Below are positions 6,720 through 13,341 of a stretch of DNA of 28,445 nt, in pieces. Within the stretch, counting starts at the first letter, position 1, and each line of letters starts with the position of its first letter. The position numbers and the translations under genes were made by a program. Source of the DNA: an uncultured Christensenella sp. (GTDB taxonomy: Bacteria > Bacillota > Clostridia > Christensenellales > Borkfalkiaceae); assembly GCA_905203015.1 (NCBI GenBank), contig CAJKUC010000020.1:1-28445 (forward strand), written 5' to 3'. Under the pieces are notes generated by a model. It did not search any database. It was not told the DNA's origin and worked only from the letters and a program-made list of their open reading frames with translations.

Positions 6720-8531
6720 ATGAACCGGTACACACATGTAGAACTTGAAAACGAATTATCGAAAATTCGGCAGGAAATATCCGAATTGCCGATAGGGTAT
6801 ATCTCGAAAAAGACGATTAACGGGAAGACGAAGCAATATCTTCAATGGACGGAAAACGGCAAAAAGAAAAGCAAATATGTCGATGACGAACTTGCCGAAG
6901 AATTGCGCGTGAAAATAGAGCGTAGACGCGAACTTCAAAAACGCGAAAAAGAACTTACTTTTATGCTTCCCAAACCGAAGAAAAACGAGCAAGAAAAAAA
7001 GGAAACGCACGTTTTCAGAACCGATGTAATGCTCGGAGAAAACTTGAAAAATTACGTTCAGACAGTCGCAAATTATAAAAAAAGAAGTCTTTATAAGAAT
7101 ATTTGCGATTATGTTTACGGAGATGTTCGAGACAGGGTTTTTATTCTTTACGGATTAAGGCGCACGGGTAAAACGACGCTCATACGCCAGGTTATAGCCG
7201 AAATGGATGATGCGGATTTTTCAAAAACGGCATTTATTCAGGTCGGCGCGGGAATCGGTTTAAGCGATATAAATCAGGACTTAAAATACCTGATGAACAG
7301 CGGATACAAGTATGTGTTTATCGACGAAGTAACGCTTATCGAAGATTTTATCGAAGGCGCTGCGCTTTTTTCGGATATATTTGCCGCTTGCGGAATGAAA
7401 ATCGTGTTATCGGGTACGGATTCGCTCGGATTCTTCTTTTCCGAAGACGAGCAGTTATACGACCGTTGCATTTTCCTTCATACCACGTTTATTCCGTACA
7501 GGGAATTTGAAGAAGTTCTCGGCATAAAGGGGATCGATGAATATATTTGTTACGGCGGAACGATGAGCCTCGGCGGCGTTCATTATAACGAAAAATCCAC
7601 GTTCGCAAACAAGAAAAGCGTTGACGAATACGTCGACAGTGCAATCGCAAAGAACATTCAACACTCTTTGAAGAGTTATCAATACGGCGGGCATTTCCGC
7701 GCGCTTTATGATTTATACGAGAAAGGCGAACTAACAAGCGTGATAAACCGCGTTGTAGAAGACGTCAACCACCGTTTCACTTTAGACGTTTTGACGAAAG
7801 ATTTTATGTCTCATGATTTGGGGATTTCGGCAAGGAATTTGCGAAACGACAGGCAGAATCAAAACGATATTCTTGACAGAATCGATAAAGAAGAATTTAC
7901 AAAGCGGCTTAAGAATCTGCTCGAAATCAGAAATAAGGAAGAACAAATCGTAACGATTTCGGAAGATCATAGAAGAGAAATAAAAGAGTATCTCGACGCT
8001 TTGGATTTAACGGTTGATATCGATATTCAGACGTTGCCTGTCGGTCGGGAAAAGAACTACAAAACCGTTTTTACTCAACCGGGAATGAGATATTCGCAAG
8101 CAAAAGAACTTGTGCAATCGTTGCTTGAAGACGAGGAGTTTCAGGAGCTTTCGATAGACGAAAGAAATGCTGTTATCGAACGGATTTTAAGCGATATAAA
8201 GGGCAGAATGATGGAAGACATCGTGTTGCTCGAAACAAAGATTGCGAATCCGAAAAAGCAGGTATTTCAGCTTCAGTTTGCCGTCGGCGAATTCGATATG
8301 GTTGTTGCGGATAATGCGAATGCGACTTGTGAAATTTACGAAGTAAAGCACAGCAAAGAAAAAGCGAACGAGCAATTCAGGCATTTGATTGACGAAGAAA
8401 AACTGAAAAACACGGAATTCAGATACGGAAAAATCACTAAAAAAGTTGTTATTTATCGCGGAGAAAATGCAACTCTCGAAAACGGAATAGAATACAGAAA
8501 TGTAGAAGATTATTTGAAATCGCTCCGTTGA
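6720..8531 (+). CDS. AAA ATPase with DUF6788-like N-terminus and nuclease-like C-terminus
   Basis: A 603-aa fusion. Residues 7-80 (ELPIGYISKKTINGKTKQYL.W.ENGKKKSKY) resemble DUF6788, a small domain usually found as a separate protein near mobile elements. Residues 145-153 are Walker A (GLRRTGKTT), about 197-203 (KYVFIDE) Walker B, followed by a VLSGTDS sensor, as in the AAA_14-type ATPases that often carry a C-terminal DUF4143-like domain. Near the end, VGEFDMVV...CEIYEVKHSKEK has the D...ExK pattern of the PD-(D/E)XK fold. GGAGGT at 6705-6710 lies 9 bases before the ATG at 6720, which decides the start over ATGs at 6699 and 6711. Role unknown; an accessory ATPase of the same general class as the one at 1085. 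The strong terminator at 8642 ends the transcript. Confidence 0.85.
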   Translation: MNRYTHVELENELSKIRQEISELPIGYISKKTINGKTKQYLQWTENGKKKSKYVDDELAEELRVKIERRRELQKREKELTFMLPKPKKNEQEKKETHVFRTDVMLGENLKNYVQTVANYKKRSLYKNICDYVYGDVRDRVFILYGLRRTGKTTLIRQVIAEMDDADFSKTAFIQVGAGIGLSDINQDLKYLMNSGYKYVFIDEVTLIEDFIEGAALFSDIFAACGMKIVLSGTDSLGFFFSEDEQLYDRCIFLHTTFIPYREFEEVLGIKGIDEYICYGGTMSLGGVHYNEKSTFANKKSVDEYVDSAIAKNIQHSLKSYQYGGHFRALYDLYEKGELTSVINRVVEDVNHRFTLDVLTKDFMSHDLGISARNLRNDRQNQNDILDRIDKEEFTKRLKNLLEIRNKEEQIVTISEDHRREIKEYLDALDLTVDIDIQTLPVGREKNYKTVFTQPGMRYSQAKELVQSLLEDEEFQELSIDERNAVIERILSDIKGRMMEDIVLLETKIANPKKQVFQLQFAVGEFDMVVADNANATCEIYEVKHSKEKANEQFRHLIDEEKLKNTEFRYGKITKKVVIYRGENATLENGIEYRNVEDYLKSLR

Positions 8532-8641
8532 GAATCAAACTGTATAGTTCGAAAACGGAACGGAAAAAGCGAGAAAACCGAAAAACAGAAATTCAAAACG
8601 GCTGATAAAATCAGCTATTTTGGGCAACGCAGACACGGATG

Positions 8642-8687
8642 ATGTCGAATTTGTCTCGACGAAAAAGAGACGAATTCGGCATTTTTC
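8642..8687 (+). terminator. Intrinsic terminator of the GNAT-ATPase transcript
   Basis: Arms 8642-8657 (ATGTCGAATTTGTCTC) and 8667-8682 (GAGACGAATTCGGCAT) pair over 16 positions with two G-U pairs around a 9-base loop, followed by TTTTT and a second T-rich stretch to about 8698. Confidence 0.88.
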
Positions 8688-8839
8688 TTACTTTTTTTAA
8701 GGGTGAATAGGGGTGAATTACCTATTTTACCCCGAAAATGACCGAGTTAGAGTGTCTCGATTTGCCGAGACATTAACGACAAACCACCTATGTAGGTAGG
8801 ACGCTTATATACTGAATATGTAGGATTTGAATATGGATT

Positions 8840-8874
8840 GACCGAGCAGAAGAGAATCTGTTTGGTCTTTTTTT
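8840..8874 (+). terminator. Strong terminator without an upstream gene
   Basis: GACCGAGCAGA (8840-8850) pairs with TCTGTTTGGTC (8857-8867) through two G-U pairs; the loop is AGAGAA and seven T follow. The nearest plus-strand gene already ends at the terminator 8642-8687, so this one belongs to a lost gene or to a short RNA made from 8700-8870. Confidence 0.85.
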
Positions 8875-8909
8875 GTAAACTGATGTCCGTAAGTGCAAAC
8901 ACCCATTGC

Positions 8910-8938
8910 TTTACAAATGTTTCAAAATATGTTATACT
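8910..8938 (+). promoter_or_regulatory. Promoter of the broken WYL regulator
   Basis: TTTACA (8910-8915), 17 bases, TATACT (8933-8938). An AAGGAGT ribosome site at 8964-8970 lies 5 bases before the ATG at 8976, so the expression signals of the damaged gene are intact. Confidence 0.75.
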
Positions 8939-8975
8939 ATAAGCGTCAAAATGGGACAGGTGTAAGGAGTAGCGG

Positions 8976-9244
8976 ATGAGACAAGAAAATGCTTTCAAAA
9001 TCAGGCTTATAAAATTACTTGAAATACTACGCCAACATTCGGATGAAGATAATTATTTGTCGACAACCGAAATAATTGAAGGCTCGCGGTAATAGGAATT
9101 GTTTGCGACCGAAGAACGCTATATAAGGACGTAGAACTTCTAAACGAGTCCGGATATGAAGTGTTGTGTGAGAAATCTCCGGGAAAGCCGAATGGCTATT
9201 GTGTTGCCGATCGCAGTTTTAACGTTTCGGAACTCCGCATTCTT
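8976..9244 (+). pseudogene. WYL/YafY-type transcriptional regulator, N-terminal remnant with frameshift
   Basis: The first frame gives 38 residues (MRQENAFKIRLIKLLEIL..., ending at TAA 9090-9092) that look like the start of an HTH_11 winged helix. Shifting frame at about 9081-9083 restores the expected continuation: LAVIGIVCDRRTLYKDVELL, then NESGYEVLCEKS and VADRSFNVSELRIL, the typical end of the HTH domain and linker in WYL-domain regulators. After residue L at 9244 the similarity stops, and the WYL sensor domain (about 200 residues) is missing, replaced by the promoter region of the lipoprotein gene. So the gene carries both a one-base frameshift and a large 3' deletion. These proteins normally bind DNA in response to a ligand; this one is non-functional as it stands. 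Its second frame runs by chance into the lipoprotein frame. Confidence 0.75.
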
Positions 9245-9295
9245 AAACGAGGAAAGCGTGAAAATAATAATAGCGTGAATTCCGAAGCGGCCGCT

Positions 9296-9361
9296 ATTGA
9301 TTTTTATCACGAAAAGTGCTATAATAATATTGATTTTTATCACGAAAAGCACTATAATAAT
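9296..9361 (+). promoter_or_regulatory. Tandemly duplicated 33-bp promoter of the lipoprotein gene
   Basis: Two 33-bp units (9296-9328 and 9329-9361) differ at only about two positions. Each contains TTGATT, a 17-base spacer and TATAAT (-10 boxes at 9320-9325 and 9353-9358), so the gene has two identical promoters head to tail. In unit 1 the spacer holds CAC-GAAAA-GTG, a possible small operator; in unit 2 its right half is altered. Confidence 0.85.
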
Positions 9362-9415
9362 TATGTCGTCAGGAACAGTGACAGTAAGTATTATGTTAAA
9401 GGAGTTGTAAGTATT

Positions 9416-10036
9416 ATGCTTAGAAAGAAATTATCTACAATTGTTTGTGCGGTGCTTTTAGCGATAACGTGCATTGGATTGGTTGCTTGCGGAAATAACG
9501 ACGGAGAAGAAACTTTGAAGCCGCTTCACGACAGCTCAAAATGGTTTACCGAAGAAGAACTGTCGGCAAAAGGACTTGCGGGGTTGCCTGTGCCGACCGG
9601 ATTGTCCGGGGAAATAAACTCAAGCGACGCTTGGTATAATGACGGATATTCGTTTTCGCAAATTTGCCCGGACGAAGCAACGTTCAATGAGAATGCGGAG
9701 ACATATTTTTCGTATTTTAAAACTCATTATGACGGAATGTTCGGCAAGCCGCGAAGCGAAAAATACAGCATGAGTACAAATGAAAACTGGTATATCATAG
9801 AACAAAAGAGCGCTTTGTCTGATTATTTCGATGACAACCTGAGCAAATTGTATAAGTTTTATTACATCAGAGACAATACTTTGTATAATGGATATTTTAC
9901 AAAAGGTTCAGTATGGTTCTTTGAAATGCGCTATGAATTCGATACCGATGCCGGCGGATACAAATTCAAGCTGTTTATTGAAAATGCTGATTCTAATCAT
10001 AACGGGATGTATACGAACTATTACAAAAAGAGATGA
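9416..10036 (+). CDS. Small lipoprotein of unknown function, 206 aa
   Basis: The first 25 residues form a lipoprotein signal peptide: basic MLRKK, a hydrophobic core, then LVAC|GN with the lipidated cysteine at 25. The mature protein is soluble and rich in Tyr, Asp and Phe, with a linker-like start and segments such as WFTEEELSAKGLAGLPVP, NAETYFSYFKTHYDGMFG and a C-terminal beta-like part YNGYFTKGSVWFFEMRYEFD. No family recognised. The ATG at 9416 follows GGAG at 9401-9404; the open frame extends upstream only because the regulator remnant happens to be in phase. It would be anchored outside the cytoplasmic membrane. The duplicated promoter suggests strong expression. Confidence 0.85.
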   Translation: MLRKKLSTIVCAVLLAITCIGLVACGNNDGEETLKPLHDSSKWFTEEELSAKGLAGLPVPTGLSGEINSSDAWYNDGYSFSQICPDEATFNENAETYFSYFKTHYDGMFGKPRSEKYSMSTNENWYIIEQKSALSDYFDDNLSKLYKFYYIRDNTLYNGYFTKGSVWFFEMRYEFDTDAGGYKFKLFIENADSNHNGMYTNYYKKR

Positions 10037-10155
10037 GATATTGCAAACATTGCCTTGCCGATGGATATTTTTGCGATTGCAAACGCAATACATAGTTAAA
10101 AGATAAGTTTGCAAAGCAATAATGATGCTGAAACTAACGCGACGCGCTACGCAAA

Positions 10156-10326
10156 CAGTCCGGTGGACTGAATGCAAGCAAAGCGGGAGCAATTTATAAT
10201 TGCGACCTGTTTGTGTCGTAAGTTCGCGGTGACGAAAGTCACCAAAGGCGCTTGCCGCCTGCCCTCTTGCCCTCTTGACCGGGGAGCCAAGCGTGATGGT
10301 CTATAAGTCTTTTCTTATAGACCATC
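10156..10326 (+). ncRNA. Candidate structured RNA: five hairpins ending in a perfect terminator
   Basis: No gene lies between 10037 and 10360. Within it are perfect short hairpins: CAGTCC-GGT-GGACTG (10156-10170), GCAATT-TAT-AATTGC (10189-10203), GGTGAC-GAAA-GTCACC with a GNRA-type loop (10228-10243), GGCG/CGCC (10247-10259), and the terminator stem at 10295-10326. Upstream, a TTGCAAA..GCAAT motif occurs at 10077-10090 and 10108-10121, with a related TTGCAAA at 10041. This could be a small RNA, or the structured end or repeat of a decayed mobile element. No known RNA family is recognised. Confidence 0.35.
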
Positions 10327-10332
10327 ATTTTT
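10295..10332 (+). terminator. Perfect intrinsic terminator
   Basis: GATGGTCTATAAG (10295-10307) and CTTATAGACCATC (10314-10326) form a perfect 13-bp stem with a TCTTTT loop, followed by A and five T. Confidence 0.88.
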
Positions 10333-10360
10333 GCATTTTTAGGGGCATTTTCGCCCATTT

Positions 10361-10525
10361 TTGAGCAATTTCATAGCAAATCATTACATAGAGCCTTCGT
10401 CTAAAACGAAAACGTGCGAAAGATATTCGGAGATTATCGAAAAGCACTTGAAGGTAAAGTTGGGCGAGTACGAGCTTGAGGAACTGTCACCCATCGTCAT
10501 ACAGAAGTATATTACCGAACTTACC
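10361..10525 (+). pseudogene. Tyrosine recombinase (integrase) N-terminal domain fragment
   Basis: The frame from 10343 encodes NHYIEPSSKTKTCERYSEII, then EKHLKVKLGEYELEELSPIV and IQKYITELT. This is the pattern of the SAM-like core-binding domain of phage and conjugative-element integrases (W..YI.PS.K..T..RY..I...H....LG...L..L.P...Q.....L). Nothing upstream supplies the integrase N-terminus, and the frame leaves the family after about 10525; the catalytic domain (R..H.R..Y) is absent. It is a fragment left at the right edge of the AT-rich accessory region. The match is by eye to a short, variable domain, so confidence is moderate. Confidence 0.6.
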
Positions 10526-10534
10526 GTAAAAATA

Positions 10535-10559
10535 CGGCGACGCCGGCTTTTTTTCGCCG
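10535..10559 (-). terminator. Possible terminator of the AraC-family gene
   Basis: CGGCG (10535-10539) and CGCCG (10555-10559) can pair, and read on the minus strand the stem is followed by TATTTTTA. The inner GC-rich palindrome makes alternative folds possible on both strands, so the call is weak. Confidence 0.35.
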
Positions 10560-10579
10560 AAAGCAAAGAAAGGCGGAAA

Positions 10580-11515
10580 TCAGAAAGCGTAGAAATTCCG
10601 ATTATCCGTTTCGTGCATGTGCACGCGGTTTTTCGTGTGGGCGGACGCCCGATATTTTCCCGGCGTCGTGCCCATGAATTTTTTGAAATTCTGATTGAAA
10701 TTGATACTGCTTTTATATCCCGTCTGAATCCGCACTTCGTTGATGGATAGTTCCGTGGCGGAAAGCAGAAACGCCGCGCGCTCGACGCGGTACTTATTCA
10801 GAAAATTCATCGCGGTGGAAGAAAAGATCGTTTTGAAAAGTCGGTTCAGGTAATTCTGCGATACGCCGCAGGCGGCGGAAATTTCTTCCAGGGTACACTC
10901 CTGATTGAAATGATCGTAGATGTAGTTGACGGCGGCGTTCAGATAGCCGATACCGCTTACGCGTTTGTTGCTTTCCGCAAAATGGCGGGCGATGAGAAGC
11001 AACAGCGACGAGATCATGAAATTCAGACATTTATCCGCTTCGCCGCCGTTGTCGATATGATTTTGTATCAGAATCAGATTCTGCAACAGCGTACCGTTGT
11101 CTCTCAGCCTGTACACTTCCCTGTCGGAAGAAAGAAACGTTTTCATCGCATCGTCTTTCAGTTGCAGATTATACAGCGTGAAATCGGAATCGTTGCATAC
11201 GTCCGCGGAAAATTCGATATTGTAAATCTGCGTATCCATATCGTCCACGTAGATTTTATGCGGTACTTCCGTATCGATAAAGACGTATTCGTTCGGGTGT
11301 ACTACAAGATGATGCTCTTCCGAATATCTGTCTTTGTATAAAAGGTGCATTTCTCCCATCACGATGTACATCAGTTCGAGGCGCGTATGGCTGTGAAACG
11401 TCATATCGAAACTTTTGTAGAAATGCAGATAATAGCCTTTCGGAAAAAGCCATTTGCGAAGATTGTTTTTCTCGAACGCGGAATGTTCGCGATATTGTTT
11501 TTGTGTTTTTTCCAT
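10580..11515 (-). CDS. AraC-family transcriptional regulator
   Basis: A 311-aa protein of usual AraC/XylS length. Residues 1-150 form a cupin-like sensor domain: FHSHTRLELMYIVMGEMHLLY and LVVHPNEYVFIDTEVPHKI. The C-terminal DNA-binding domain has two helix-turn-helix units, CTLEEISAACGVSQNYLNRLFK (written here in part) and ATELSINEVRIQTGYKS-SINFNQNFKKFMGTTPGKYR, the standard family signature. It is divergent from the sugar ABC transporter operon starting at 11674 and is presumably its activator, responding to the imported sugar. No Shine-Dalgarno precedes the ATG, and a consensus promoter puts the predicted +1 on the A of that ATG, so the mRNA may be leaderless. The C-terminal tail (about 25 residues after GKYR) is longer than most and ends in Tyr-Ala-Phe. 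Confidence 0.95.
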   Translation of the reverse strand: MEKTQKQYREHSAFEKNNLRKWLFPKGYYLHFYKSFDMTFHSHTRLELMYIVMGEMHLLYKDRYSEEHHLVVHPNEYVFIDTEVPHKIYVDDMDTQIYNIEFSADVCNDSDFTLYNLQLKDDAMKTFLSSDREVYRLRDNGTLLQNLILIQNHIDNGGEADKCLNFMISSLLLLIARHFAESNKRVSGIGYLNAAVNYIYDHFNQECTLEEISAACGVSQNYLNRLFKTIFSSTAMNFLNKYRVERAAFLLSATELSINEVRIQTGYKSSINFNQNFKKFMGTTPGKYRASAHTKNRVHMHETDNRNFYAF

Positions 11516-11521
11516 ATCCGG

Positions 11522-11550
11522 ATTATAACACGGATTTTGTAAAAAAGCAA
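11522..11550 (-). promoter_or_regulatory. Promoter of the AraC-family gene, placed for a leaderless mRNA
   Basis: Minus-strand TTGCTT (plus 11545-11550), 17 bases, TATAAT (plus 11522-11527). Six bases separate the -10 box from the ATG at 11515-11513, so transcription would start at the A of the start codon. Confidence 0.7.
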
Positions 11551-11603
11551 TAGGTTTGTGTGATTTTTTTTAATTATACTAAATAAAACAAATAAAATCA
11601 CTC

Positions 11604-11628
11604 AAACAGGGCTTGCAAAAGCCTGTTT
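11604..11628. promoter_or_regulatory. Inverted repeat over the -35 of the transporter promoter
   Basis: AAACAGGGCTT (11604-11614) and AAGCCTGTTT (11619-11628) pair with a single bulged G around GCAA. The repeat covers the -35 box TTGCAA and so may be the binding site of the divergent AraC-family regulator or another factor. Confidence 0.5.
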
Positions 11629-11641
11629 TTGCTGTTATAAT
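11613..11641 (+). promoter_or_regulatory. Promoter of the sugar-utilisation operon
   Basis: TTGCAA (11613-11618), 17 bases, TATAAT (11636-11641). The leader is about 25 bases long, with a GAGGAAGGGA ribosome site at 11661-11670 before the ATG at 11674. It probably drives the whole run 11674-21776. Confidence 0.8.
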
Positions 11642-11673
11642 GATGGCGAAAATCAAACAAGAGGAAGGGAAAG

Positions 11674-13269
11674 ATGAAAAAATTTACGAAAATCGTTTCT
11701 GTGGCAACGGCGTTCGCTTCGATTCTCGGCTGCGGCGCATGTAAAATCCGTTCGTCGGGCGGGGAGAAAGGCGTGCTGAAAATTTCTTCTTTCTTCGGCG
11801 GGTACGGCGATACGTGGGCGCAGGCGCTTGCCGACGGATACAGAAAGTATAATCCGTCCGTCAAAGTGGAAGTGGTGTGCAATACGCTGGTGCGCGACGA
11901 GGCCGTGACGGCGGCTCAGACGAACGAAACGGATACCGATATCTATTTTATCGACGGAATCGGCGTTGGGCAATATTGCGAGGCGTACGGCTCTCTTGCC
12001 GATTTAAGCGAAGTGTATTCTTCCGCGCCGAAAGCGGGAGACGAAACGGAAGAAACGACGATCGCCGAAAAGATCCGCCCCGAAATCGTATCCGAAATGC
12101 AGTACGGAGGAGATCAGGCGGATTTCGCGGGAAAGTATTACACCGTTCCCTCGCCTTCCGGCCCGTGTTCGCTGATTCTGAACGAAGATGCGCTGGATAA
12201 CGCGCTGGGAAAGGGAAAATGGGAAGAACCGCGCACCACAAACGAATTGTTCGCGCTTTGCGACAGAATCAAAGAAGCGGAAGCGAAAGTGACCGTGGCG
12301 GGAGTGAGTTACACCGTATATCCTTTCATTTACGGCGGCGGCGCGGTGGAGTACTGGAGATATTTGTATTATCCCTGGATCGCGCAGTACGACGGCGCGG
12401 AAAATTGGGAGGATTTCCTCTCGTGCAAAAAAGACGGGGAGTATTCAAAAGAAGCGTATCAGACGGAAGGGAAACAGAAAGCCTATGCGCAGTTTGAAAA
12501 ACTGATCAAACGGGCAAACGGCTATTGCGATCCTTCCAGCATGAACAATAAATATACGGCTTCGCAGAAATATTTCTTTCAGGGCAGGGCGTGTATGTAC
12601 GTTTCTGGCGACTGGCTGGAACGGGAGATGGAAAACGCCACGGAATATAAAGCGAATCTGAAAATGATCCGTACGCCCGTTACGTCGGATCTTGCCGAAA
12701 AAATCGAACGCGACTGCGACGTATCGCTCGGCGCGAACGCCGAAGAAAAAGACGCTGCGTTGTCTGCGGCGGTGAAGGCGGCGGACGAGGGCGGCAGCGA
12801 GGCGGAAAATCTTTCCGCTCCGGCGTACGAGGCAGTGAAAAGCGCGCGTGCCGTTACGTTCACTCTGGCAAACAGCGCGATCGGTTTTGTGCCCGCGTGC
12901 AGCGTGAATATCGATCTCGCCATCGATTTCTTCCGCTATATGTATACGGATGAGGGCGTGAAAAGCGTGTTGAACGCCAGTAAGAGTTATTTGCCCGTGA
13001 AAAACGCTCAGGAAATTACGCCCGACGTAGAAGTGAGCGGATTCCGCGCGTCGGTGAACGTGATTTCGGGCGGAAACACTACGTACATTTACACTTCGTC
13101 GAAAGATCCGATCCGCTATCGCGCGGGGCTCGATTTATACATGGGCAACGAAAAGCCCGAGGTGGCGATGGGCAAGAAAACGGGTGCGATGAGCGCGTCG
13201 GAATATCTGCAAAGAGAAATGAAACTGCTCGATGAAAAATGGAGCGATTATATGTATAACGTCGGCTGA
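11674..13269 (+). CDS. ABC sugar transporter, substrate-binding lipoprotein
   Basis: A 531-aa solute-binding protein of the family-1 (MalE/UgpB-like) type, at the long end of its usual size. The signal peptide MKKFTKIVSVATAFASILGC ends in a lipobox with candidate lipidated cysteines at 20 or 23. The mature part opens with LKISSFFGGYGDTWAQALADGY and KYNPSVKVEVVCNT, then TDIYFIDGIGVGQY, the usual N-lobe blocks; SGPCSLILNEDAL, YVSGDWLEREM and FFRYMYTDEGVKSVL are C-lobe blocks. It sits on the outer face of the membrane and delivers an oligosaccharide to the two permeases encoded directly downstream. An alanine/glutamate-rich insertion around residues 355-390 is unusual. The ligand is probably a galactose-containing sugar, inferred from the alpha-galactosidase in the same operon. 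Confidence 0.93.
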   Translation: MKKFTKIVSVATAFASILGCGACKIRSSGGEKGVLKISSFFGGYGDTWAQALADGYRKYNPSVKVEVVCNTLVRDEAVTAAQTNETDTDIYFIDGIGVGQYCEAYGSLADLSEVYSSAPKAGDETEETTIAEKIRPEIVSEMQYGGDQADFAGKYYTVPSPSGPCSLILNEDALDNALGKGKWEEPRTTNELFALCDRIKEAEAKVTVAGVSYTVYPFIYGGGAVEYWRYLYYPWIAQYDGAENWEDFLSCKKDGEYSKEAYQTEGKQKAYAQFEKLIKRANGYCDPSSMNNKYTASQKYFFQGRACMYVSGDWLEREMENATEYKANLKMIRTPVTSDLAEKIERDCDVSLGANAEEKDAALSAAVKAADEGGSEAENLSAPAYEAVKSARAVTFTLANSAIGFVPACSVNIDLAIDFFRYMYTDEGVKSVLNASKSYLPVKNAQEITPDVEVSGFRASVNVISGGNTTYIYTSSKDPIRYRAGLDLYMGNEKPEVAMGKKTGAMSASEYLQREMKLLDEKWSDYMYNVG

Positions 13270-13341
13270 TAAGCGGGCGTTACGGCAAAAATGCGGCGGA
13301 GAGAGAAAGTAACTTCTCCGATCGCGGGGCGGTGCGGAAAA

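Larger units (their letters stand above)
8532..8975 (+). other. Intergenic region with hairpins and two terminators, no gene
   Basis: No credible coding frame. It contains the terminator at 8642-8687, a run of small inverted repeats between 8706 and 8798 (AATAGG/CCTATT at 8706-8726 competing with GGGGT/ACCCC at 8710-8733; TGTCTCG/CGAGACA at 8753-8772; ACCTA/TAGGT at 8787-8798), the terminator at 8840-8874 and the promoter at 8910-8938. Confidence 0.65.

Noticed and set aside
8747..8998. 83-aa minus-strand frame over the 8840 terminator
   Set aside because: No start signal and it lies across the terminator hairpin and the promoter of the WYL remnant. The plus-strand frame ending RFAETLTTNHLCR was also considered as a recombinase tail, but it is too short to support.
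9296..9361. CRISPR-like direct repeats
   Set aside because: Only two adjacent units without spacers, each a complete promoter; no cas genes in the window.
10361..10750. 129-aa plus-strand frame starting in the integrase fragment
   Set aside because: Only the first 55 or so codons resemble an integrase; the rest is antisense to the AraC-family gene.
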